Assembly (NCBI GenBank): GCA_015493185.1
Contig: WGDQ01000066.1
Span: 1 to 7,249 of the forward strand
DNA from: Planctomycetaceae bacterium
Lineage (GTDB): Bacteria; Planctomycetota; Planctomycetia; Pirellulales; JAEUIK01
Length of the DNA: 7,249 nt
Direction of reading: 5' to 3'
Part shown: positions 1-6,340 of the stretch, in pieces
How positions within the stretch are numbered: the first letter of the stretch is position 1
How the letters are laid out: the number at the start of each line of letters is the position of its first letter
Position numbers and translations under genes: made by a program
The notes under the pieces: generated by a model
Database searches by the model: none
The model's input: only the letters and a program-made list of their open reading frames with translations
Told to the model about the DNA's origin: nothing

Positions 1-3000
1 CCTGTGGGTGGCCGACGCTGCCGTCCGACGACCGCAGTGTGGCTTCACCATGTTCGCCGATTACTCGATAGATTTCGGCCCCGCCGACTGCGGCCACGCT
101 CTCTGGGGGCAATTCGTCCGCACGACGTAATCCTCGCGTGTCCCATGTTGTCGGTTCTGAACCGTTTCGCCTGGCTGGCAACACAACGAATCGTTGCAGG
201 CCGTCGATACCTCGCACATCAATTTGGGGCAGGCGCACACGTTCTCCGGGTTCGAAGATCAGCGGTCCCCGAATCGTCAGATGCAGTGTGTGGTCGATGC
301 TTTGACGAGGCCAGAGCACCAGCCGTTGAGATGCGCGGCCGGGCAGCGTGACCAACCGGTACTCAGCTTCGGGAGAAACGGCAAAAGGACCGGTCCAGTT
401 TGCCGGCACGTCGATGTGCAACACATCGAGCTGCCCGCCGTCGATCTCCAGCCGCAAATCGAGTTCGGCCTGCCAGGCATCGTCTTGCTGTCGCAACGTG
501 ATCGTCTGTGTTGCGTTGCGCGTTTTCGGCATATTGGGGCGAACATCCAGCGTCAGCCCGTAGCTGGCTGTCGCCGCTCGGTACGCGGCGACCGACCGCA
601 TGCGGAACGCGGTGCTTCCCTCGGCAATGCCAGAAGCCGATTCGGCAGCCACCAGGCCGGCATGGTCCGTCACGTGTACCTGCACGGATGGATCGCGTGA
701 CAGTACGACCTCAGTCGATTGGACATCGGCGTCCAACACGGCGAAGCCAGCAAGCTCGAAACGGCGCTTCTGCTCGTGTGGGATAAAGCCGTGAACTTCA
801 ATGCGTTGCGCTCGGGCGGCCCGAGCGGATAAGAATATGGTCAAACGCCCCTGCGGGTCGTAGTGCCAACGGGCTGCGTTCTGCACGTCTTCTTCGACAA
901 CCGAAACGTTTTCGATCGTCATTCCCGCCGGCACCCGCAGCCGATGCTGAAAAATGAAACCAGCCAGCGGCTCAACTCGCGCCACGAAGCGAAGATAGGT
1001 GCGTTCCCGCGAGCAACGCACCCATACCTGTTGCCGGGCGACTTTGCGCTGAGGCACGGGCCGGGTTGCGATCTCCCAGTCCGAACCGTTTCCATCAAGT
1101 CGAAATGCCATTTGCGGACGTTCGCCGGGCTGTTCCCAGGCCCGCAGGAATTCTTCCACATCGAGCTCGGCCGAACGGTCGGCCGACATCCATTCGTATT
1201 GCAGCGCCGGATCGACCGAGATCGCCAGCCATCGTCGCGTTGTGCGGCCATCCGGTGTTTCGATTTTCGGCAACCGCAAATGTGCCACCCCTGACGCTTC
1301 CGGCAGTAGCATCGATACGCGCAAGCGCGTCTCGCCGCGGCGAGGCTCCTGAAAACGGAATCGAATCCGCTGCGGATCGCCGGCAACGGTTTCGATCTCG
1401 ACACGACGATCGCCGTCGGAATTCTGCTTCGAATCGTCACGAACGGCTGGCAGCACACGCAATTGAGAGTGCGTGACGACCTCGAACTGCGTTAGCCCCT
1501 CGGGGGGCGCTGTGAAACGAAACTCTGCATCAATCACCACCGCCCCGGGTTTGATTCGCCACCAGTAATAATGTTCTACATCAATGGGGCGATCGGCCAC
1601 GGCCGCGTCGCTCTGCGGCTTCCATTCGACCCGTAGTGTTGCGGCGGGGCCCAGGTCGGCAACGCACCGTTGTTGCTTGCGGAACCATGACAAAGGCCCA
1701 ATCGCGGAAGGCACACCCACGTCGAACGATTCGTGTGGCACGTGCACTTCGAGCAGTGCTCGGGCAACCGAGGGAACACTGGCTTCGACGATTCGCAGGT
1801 CGTCGCGGGAGCGAACCTTGAGTGGCATGCGCACTTCGATCTCGTGCAAACCAACTTCTGCCACCCAAAGCTCGAAAAAGCCCGTGTTGCGCTGACGCAC
1901 GACGTCGATTGGCCGGCCATCCACACGAACACGCACCGGCAGATCGGTTGCGGCGGCTGTCGTACCCACAATCGGCGCGTTGCTCAACGCCAGCCGGATC
2001 GGCATTGCTGGAGAAAACAGGCGGATGTCGTAATGCGCAACCAGCTCTACCGTCTCCAAGGCTTGCGGCGCCTCGCCCAGAGGGTTTTCTTTCAATTCGG
2101 GCAGCGTTAAACGATAGTGGGCCTGCTCGATCAGCCATCCTTGTGGTTCGCCGCGAGCCTCGGCGGCCAGGCGTTGCAACGCATCGAAGAATGATTGAGG
2201 CACAAAGCATTTGTCGCCCGCCGGCTGCTTCTGGTCGTCGACGGGAATCAATACGCGATGAATCTCTGTCGGCACATCGGATTTCATGGGGTCGGCCAGC
2301 GCCGCATCACGTCCGCCCATTGCAACAGCGATGAGCAGCAGAACACCTGCCGAAACCAATGCCCGCGTTGCCGTCGAGCGGCCAGTAGAGGGAGAAGATG
2401 TGGGCGTAGTGGGCCACATGATCGCGAGCCAGTGCGGCACGAGCGACATCGCGATGCCCAGCAACAGGCCTAATAAAATGCCGGAGGCTATCGGCACAAA
2501 CGGAACCGGCAACCAAATGGCCACCAGCGCGACGCCTGCGGCCGTGGCAACCGCCCAGAGAATACGATGCCGAAGAAAACGCCACACGCACCAGGTAGTT
2601 GCCAGCATCAGGCACCATCCTAGCCAACGCAGAAAGCCGACGCGTACAATCGCGATTTCGAGCGGTTTCGTTCCTCCGATGAAGCGGTGAGAGATCCATC
2701 CGGCCGCGGTTCGCGATTCGGGCATTCCTTCTTCGGCAAGCAACCAGGCACGAGGCACGGCGAACTCCCAGGCATACGGTGCCACACTGCGGGCATCGAG
2801 TGCCGTGAATTCGGCCACTACCGTACCGTCACGTTCCGGCAGGAAAGGACCGTGCTGCTTCAGCGAAACATAAAATACAGACGGCGGCGTTTCGGTGTTG
2901 TTTTCAAGCGGCGTGGCCCACGACGCGACCATGGCGGGCGTCGAAAGCGTTACGGTATGTCCACGAACCACGATTGCCAACGCATTTTTGCTAAGCAACT

Positions 3001-6000
3001 CGCGACCCTGCTGTTCGGAAGTGGAGTCCGGCGGTGCCTCGCCAACCAGCGATTTGGCCGCAATGCCCGCGCGACGCAGAGCCGCAACATCGATGCGAAG
3101 CGTGTACCCCGTGGCGGCCAGGTATTGTGCCCAATGAACTAACAACCGGCGCCACGTCACCGCGAAAGCCGGCTGCCTCTGCAATGCTGCGGCCGCAACG
3201 CCGAGCGAGGTTAGCAGGTCGGAGGCCGACATTTCGCCCGAGCCTCGAAGCCGCCGCCAACCGCGACGCCAATCTCGCAAATGCAGCGGATCAAAGGGCG
3301 ATCGCGTTGCCGGGCGCCCCAAAGGTCCGAACCATCGGACCCACAAGCCCGGTTCCGAATCGAGAAGCGGTTGCCACGAACCGCGCGCCATCGCGTTGTA
3401 GCCGGGTGGCAGCCAAACGGTCCACTGGCGGTCGAGCACAGCAACATCGTGCGTCACCGTTGGTTGCAGCAATGGCTGAGGGCGCACGCCGACCCCTCGT
3501 CGGGCCGGCGTCGTGTAAATCAGGCGCACGGCTACGAATCGTCGATCCACTGGTATCGGCACAATCAGTGTGTCGTCCTGACGCAGCGGCCGAATGACCT
3601 CCGCTTCTGAAGGTTCGACCTCCAGTGAAACGAAGGTCGCCTTCGATGGCCATTGCAATACCAGGCGTGAGAGCCCTTGGTTCTCAAGCCAGTAGCGTGC
3701 GACATGTTGCACCTTGCCGGCGGGTTCGATGTACGAGTCGATCGCTTCGTGCCAAACCACGGTCTGGGGCGCAAGCTGCGACGGCGGCGGACGAACCACC
3801 ACAATTGCCGGCACGGTGGCCGATGCGGTGTCGGTCATCGGATCGTATGCGAAGCGACCTGCCACGACGGCCTGTTTTTGCGGGCCCGATGCTTGCTGGC
3901 TCGCCGTATCGCGAGGCAACGGCGTCAACCGGTGATTTCGAATTGCCAGCCGAGCCGCTCCTTCCCGTTCGATAATCAACCGCCCCCGTTGCGTGCGAGC
4001 CAGCGGCAGCGAAGCGAGCGAAAGCGGATGTTGGTCTTGGCGACGACTTGTGCGGCTGGCAATCAACTCGAACCCCGTCGTCATTGCCCGCGGAAGCCAC
4101 ACTCGCCACGTTTCGCCCGTGGCCAGCAGCCCCAGCGTTTCAAGCGTCTCGGACGACAACTTTTCGCTGCGCAGCGTTTTACTTTCTCCCGCCATTCTCC
4201 ATTGCACCGGCGATGAATCGGCACTTGAAAAGCGGACCACAACCTGATCGAGCGTATCGCCATCAGGAAGGCACGTGATCGCCAGCCGCTGGCGCACAAC
4301 GCTTGGCGTTACCAATACGTGCGCGGTTACGCTTGCCGAAAACGCCGGCTGGCCGGCAGCCAACGATACGGCCGCCATCCCGGCCTCGTGGTTCCAGTGA
4401 AACAGCAGCGGTCCCGGCTCGTTGACCAACAGGGATCGCTGGGGCTGATCGAGCGATGTCCACTCGACGCGATCGAGCCGTTCTACGCCATCAATTTCCA
4501 GCGTGTATCGCGAATCGGCCTGAATCGACATCAGGTCGGTTTGTCGAACCGCGTCCTCGAATTCGGCCAGTCGCAACGCGCTGCCACGCAGCGGCTGATT
4601 TCGAGCCGATGCCACGTAGCGGCCTGAAATGATGAGCCGCGTAGGCTGGTCGGCCCGTACGGGTTTGCTCAGTCGAATGTGCAACCGCCGCTGCCCAGTG
4701 CCGCGCGATGCGGGCTCTAAGGTCCAGTCGTCGACTGCTCCCAGCGGAATTGAAGCTACCGAATCGATTGCCCACGAAGCGGCCACGTTGGCGTAAACCT
4801 CGAAACGTTGTCCCGCAGCCAGTGTCAGATCGGCAATTACGTGGCCGGTCGACTCTTCGGGTTTGAGCACCAACGAGGTTGCCCGAGCCACTTGCAGCGG
4901 TTCTACGCGTCGGCCGATACGAAGCGCGATCGAAGCCGCCGGCTCGAACGACTGGAAAATGTAGGCACTTCCGCGAGCCGGCGCAGGCAGAACATGCGCA
5001 CCACTCTGGACGCAACGTCGTGGCACCAGTTCGTAAACTTCCAGTGGATCATGAACCCGTACGGTGGTTTCCGCCTGCTGCCAGCGTACGTTTCGCAGCC
5101 GCATGGTGGGAAGTGTTTGAAGCTCACCCAGCACCGGCTGCCCGCTTGCCGTAAGCCGCACCGTTTGGCCATTGCCCAACAGTGGCGTTGGCAGGTCGAT
5201 GGCGACGAGCGAACTTGCATTTTTTGTCAAGCGGTGTTCGTTCGCTTGCAAGGTCGCCCCATCAGGCGGGCTCGGCTGCGACGCATCGGCCCCTTTGTCT
5301 TGACTGACCGATGCGGAACTGTTGACTGTGTCGACAACGGAAACCGGTAGCCGTTGGTCGCCGTAAAACGCCGTGATCGGCGACAATGTCGAAGCAACCT
5401 CAACCAACAGGCGCCGCAGCGGACGGCCATGAACATCGAATTCGAAGTTGGCCGAAACGTCGAGACCCCGGAGCGAAACGTCGTATGCCACTTGCTCGCG
5501 CACAATGGGCAGTGCATCGTCAGGCCACGAGCCCGGGTGCTGCGCGATGCGCAGTGCCACTTTGCTACGGCCTCCCAGTTCGACACGCCATACGAGCCGG
5601 TCTTCTTCTCGAGCGGGCTCGGGCAATACGACAGTCCGCTCCGCGGCAAGCTGCACCCCCACGGGTGTGCTGAGCTCAATTGTCGACAATGCGCATCGGG
5701 GCACCTGCCACGTAAACAACGCGGCCCCGTCGGCACGCTGGGTTCCGCGCACCGACCAATCAATGCGCAATATGCCCGGCTTCTCGACCAGCACTGCCAG
5801 TCGACCGTCTGGCGATGTGCCGCACACCACCGGCTGATGCGAATCGTGCCAGGCAACGTGATCGATAGCGAGGCTCCAGGGAGCAATCCACAAAAGCGAT
5901 GGTTGCTGTCCCCGATGCTGCACCTCGAATTCCGCTTGCCCAACCATGTGAAGCGGTGAGGCCAATCGCGCTCGATACCGAGTTCGAACCAGGCGGGCCG

Positions 6001-6331
6001 ACTCCAACGGTGCAGTGCCCTGCCCCAACTGTTCGACGATGCGTACCAATTGCTCGAACCGTTTGCGGTCGACCGGGAAATAGGGTTGGCCGTTTGTCGG
6101 CCACTGCTCGGGCCGGCCCTGCGGAACGAAGACCTTGCGAAACGACAGCGTGCGCACGTCGTCGTGGTTTTTGTCCGACGACCCCGCGGCGTACTCTGCT
6201 GTTGGTTGGGCCACCGCGAAACGGGCCGATGCGTTCAAGCCGATCAGCGCAACGCACGACAGGACCAGCACCGCCAAACACTGTCGGCGCACGCGTGGAA
6301 AGCCTCGACAAACACTGTGGGCGTTCCTCAT
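1..6331 (-). CDS. Giant exported membrane protein made of two paralogous halves (gene continues past the left edge)
   Basis: The frame is open for 2110 codons from ATG 6331 to base 2 with no stop; I translated it throughout. No ATG, GTG or TTG lies in frame between this ATG and the previous in-frame stop (TAG at 6472-6470), so the start is fixed, and a signal peptide follows it directly. Order of parts: signal peptide 1-41; beta-rich region A to about 1225, with a secretin/STN-like insert near 1056-1131; three membrane helices at about 1236-1250, 1257-1274 and 1276-1299; basic linker; signal-peptide-like helix 1324-1340; beta-rich region B from 1347 on. A and B align collinearly, so the gene looks like an in-frame fusion of two tandem copies. 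By the positive-inside rule (RFLRHR after helix 1, Arg in the linker), both A and B lie outside the membrane. The ATGA overlap implies co-translation with the paralogous upstream gene. No catalytic motif was recognised, so function is unknown. The visible part alone would weigh about 230 kDa. Existence is nearly certain; the missing C-terminus probably holds a second membrane bundle. Confidence 0.96.
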   Translation of the reverse strand, partial: MRNAHSVCRGFPRVRRQCLAVLVLSCVALIGLNASARFAVAQPTAEYAAGSSDKNHDDVRTLSFRKVFVPQGRPEQWPTNGQPYFPVDRKRFEQLVRIVEQLGQGTAPLESARLVRTRYRARLASPLHMVGQAEFEVQHRGQQPSLLWIAPWSLAIDHVAWHDSHQPVVCGTSPDGRLAVLVEKPGILRIDWSVRGTQRADGAALFTWQVPRCALSTIELSTPVGVQLAAERTVVLPEPAREEDRLVWRVELGGRSKVALRIAQHPGSWPDDALPIVREQVAYDVSLRGLDVSANFEFDVHGRPLRRLLVEVASTLSPITAFYGDQRLPVSVVDTVNSSASVSQDKGADASQPSPPDGATLQANEHRLTKNASSLVAIDLPTPLLGNGQTVRLTASGQPVLGELQTLPTMRLRNVRWQQAETTVRVHDPLEVYELVPRRCVQSGAHVLPAPARGSAYIFQSFEPAASIALRIGRRVEPLQVARATSLVLKPEESTGHVIADLTLAAGQRFEVYANVAASWAIDSVASIPLGAVDDWTLEPASRGTGQRRLHIRLSKPVRADQPTRLIISGRYVASARNQPLRGSALRLAEFEDAVRQTDLMSIQADSRYTLEIDGVERLDRVEWTSLDQPQRSLLVNEPGPLLFHWNHEAGMAAVSLAAGQPAFSASVTAHVLVTPSVVRQRLAITCLPDGDTLDQVVVRFSSADSSPVQWRMAGESKTLRSEKLSSETLETLGLLATGETWRVWLPRAMTTGFELIASRTSRRQDQHPLSLASLPLARTQRGRLIIEREGAARLAIRNHRLTPLPRDTASQQASGPQKQAVVAGRFAYDPMTDTASATVPAIVVVRPPPSQLAPQTVVWHEAIDSYIEPAGKVQHVARYWLENQGLSRLVLQWPSKATFVSLEVEPSEAEVIRPLRQDDTLIVPIPVDRRFVAVRLIYTTPARRGVGVRPQPLLQPTVTHDVAVLDRQWTVWLPPGYNAMARGSWQPLLDSEPGLWVRWFGPLGRPATRSPFDPLHLRDWRRGWRRLRGSGEMSASDLLTSLGVAAAALQRQPAFAVTWRRLLVHWAQYLAATGYTLRIDVAALRRAGIAAKSLVGEAPPDSTSEQQGRELLSKNALAIVVRGHTVTLSTPAMVASWATPLENNTETPPSVFYVSLKQHGPFLPERDGTVVAEFTALDARSVAPYAWEFAVPRAWLLAEEGMPESRTAAGWISHRFIGGTKPLEIAIVRVGFLRWLGWCLMLATTWCVWRFLRHRILWAVATAAGVALVAIWLPVPFVPIASGILLGLLLGIAMSLVPHWLAIMWPTTPTSSPSTGRSTATRALVSAGVLLLIAVAMGGRDAALADPMKSDVPTEIHRVLIPVDDQKQPAGDKCFVPQSFFDALQRLAAEARGEPQGWLIEQAHYRLTLPELKENPLGEAPQALETVELVAHYDIRLFSPAMPIRLALSNAPIVGTTAAATDLPVRVRVDGRPIDVVRQRNTGFFELWVAEVGLHEIEVRMPLKVRSRDDLRIVEASVPSVARALLEVHVPHESFDVGVPSAIGPLSWFRKQQRCVADLGPAATLRVEWKPQSDAAVADRPIDVEHYYWWRIKPGAVVIDAEFRFTAPPEGLTQFEVVTHSQLRVLPAVRDDSKQNSDGDRRVEIETVAGDPQRIRFRFQEPRRGETRLRVSMLLPEASGVAHLRLPKIETPDGRTTRRWLAISVDPALQYEWMSADRSAELDVEEFLRAWEQPGERPQMAFRLDGNGSDWEIATRPVPQRKVARQQVWVRCSRERTYLRFVARVEPLAGFIFQHRLRVPAGMTIENVSVVEEDVQNAARWHYDPQGRLTIFLSARAARAQRIEVHGFIPHEQKRRFELAGFAVLDADVQSTEVVLSRDPSVQVHVTDHAGLVAAESASGIAEGSTAFRMRSVAAYRAATASYGLTLDVRPNMPKTRNATQTITLRQQDDAWQAELDLRLEIDGGQLDVLHIDVPANWTGPFAVSPEAEYRLVTLPGRASQRLVLWPRQSIDHTLHLTIRGPLIFEPGERVRLPQIDVRGIDGLQRFVVLPARRNGSEPTTWDTRGLRRADELPPESVAAVGGAEIYRVIGEHGEATLRSSDGSVGHPQ
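266..484 (-). repeat. Second shared beta domain, copy B (residues 1950-2022)
   Basis: This matches the stretch at 4622-4861. GQ (1966-1967) pairs with GQ (507-508) and W1979 pairs with W520, both at offset 1459. The closing LTIRG (2018-2022) pairs with LIISG at offset 1452. The larger offset than in the N-terminal part means copy B carries about 150 extra residues between the two shared domains. Confidence 0.55.
1514..2266 (-). repeat. Module N-terminal part, copy B (residues 1356-1606)
   Basis: This is the second copy of the stretch at 5438-6142. RVLIP (1359-1363) matches KVFVP, YR (1406-1407) matches YR (119-120), and F1382..L1385 matches F92..L95. G1494..I1498 matches G186..I190, VP (1519-1520) matches VP (210-211), P1532 matches P223, and EFRF (1603-1606) matches NFEF. 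Residue offsets are 1287-1293 for the first group and 1308-1309 for all later anchors, which is what a true collinear duplication gives. Sequence identity is low, so the duplication is old. Confidence 0.72.
2294..2386 (-). other. Internal signal-peptide-like segment at the A/B junction (residues 1316-1346)
   Basis: R1318 and R1323 precede the hydrophobic core ALVSAGVLLLIAVAMGG (1324-1340). A polar c-region follows, ending A1344-L1345-A1346, then D1347. This is the full n/h/c pattern of a cleavable signal peptide, but it lies 1300 residues inside an open reading frame. At minimum it acts as a fourth membrane helix that returns the chain to the exoplasmic side for region B. Cleavage is inferred, not shown. 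Confidence 0.65.
2432..2656 (-). other. Three-helix membrane bundle in the middle of the giant protein
   Basis: Residues 1226-1300 hold three hydrophobic helices, at about 1236-1250, 1257-1274 and 1276-1299. The loop after helix 1 is basic (RFLRHR), and the loop between helices 2 and 3 is uncharged (LPVPF). This places region A outside, the basic loop inside and the end of helix 3 inside. The bundle aligns with the C-terminal bundle of the upstream protein, including the short proline loop between helices 2 and 3. Confidence 0.8.
2939..3166 (-). other. Secretin/STN-like alpha-beta insert (residues about 1056-1131)
   Basis: The stretch reads as a helix (RRLLVHWAQYLAATG), a strand and helix (YTLRIDVAALRRAGI), a linker, another helix (GRELLSKN) and a strand pair (ALAIVVRGHTVTLST). 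This order matches the short STN-type module seen in many planctomycete exported proteins, where a helix and 'i.id..aL...Gi' are followed by 'aL..lL...gL...v.....v.itt'. The upstream paralogue has no room for it: about 30 residues separate its beta domain from its first helix, against roughly 200 here. The assignment rests on pattern only. Confidence 0.4.
3401..3664 (-). repeat. Module C-terminal beta domain in the giant protein (residues 890-977)
   Basis: Preceded by a stretch reading ARYWLENQGLSRLVLQWPS, this beta domain contains SLEVE (902-906), DDTLIVPIP (919-927), VRLIY (935-939) and QWTVWLPPG (969-977). The pattern of a chain with an 'LxLP' strand, a short variable loop, 'D..L.IP.P' and an 'LxY' strand is also present in the upstream paralogue at 6940-7203. 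Function unknown. Confidence 0.72.
4622..4861 (-). repeat. Second shared beta domain, copy A (residues 491-570)
   Basis: A beta-rich stretch with GQRF (507-510), W520 and a closing LIISG (566-570), followed by a segment reading RLAEFEDAV. It has a counterpart in the second half of the protein at 266-484. I do not recognise a named domain. Confidence 0.6.
5438..6142 (-). repeat. Module N-terminal part, copy A (residues 64-298)
   Basis: This is the first copy of a stretch that recurs in the same protein at 1514-2266. It begins with RKVFVP (65-70), then F92..L95 and YR at 119-120. It continues through PGILRI (185-190) and VP (210-211) and ends near FEFDV (296-300). It is rich in alternating hydrophobic residues, typical of beta sandwiches. 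No catalytic signature was seen. The alignment to copy B was made by eye. Confidence 0.75.
6209..6331 (-). other. Sec-type signal peptide of the giant protein, residues 1-41
   Basis: A basic n-region (R2, R9, R13, R15, R16) is followed by the hydrophobic core LAVLVLSCVALIGL at 19-32. A c-region ends in A39-V40-A41, then Q42. This fits signal peptidase I cleavage after A41. The peptide is long, which is common in planctomycete exported proteins. It supports the ATG at 6331 as the true start. Confidence 0.85.
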
Positions 6332-6340
6332 CGGCCACCT
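6328..6340 (-). promoter_or_regulatory. ATGA stop/start overlap with a weak ribosome-binding site
   Basis: The TGA of the upstream gene (6330-6328) overlaps the ATG of the giant gene (6331-6329). An AGGTGG at 6340-6335 lies only three bases before the ATG, a poor fit to an ideal Shine-Dalgarno site. Start of the second gene therefore probably depends on translational coupling to the first. This puts both genes in one transcript. Confidence 0.8.

Noticed and set aside
194..700. Plus-strand open frame of 168 codons near the left edge
   Set aside because: It is antisense to region B. The minus frame there shows clear homology to region A, so the plus frame is a shadow.
2417..2656. Frameshift or assembly error as the cause of the fused halves
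   Set aside because: The frame is the same on both sides of the junction, and the residues across it form sensible helices and linker. A missed stop by a single base substitution cannot be fully excluded without reads.
5227..5943. Minus-strand open frame of 238 codons in another phase
   Set aside because: It is wholly inside the giant gene, with a Cys/Arg/Ser-rich product typical of an out-of-frame reading.
6251..6259. Possible lipoprotein site at C26 (LSC) in the signal peptide
   Set aside because: The residues before the Cys are V-L-S, a poor lipobox, and the hydrophobic core continues past it. The A-V-A|Q site at 39-41 fits better.
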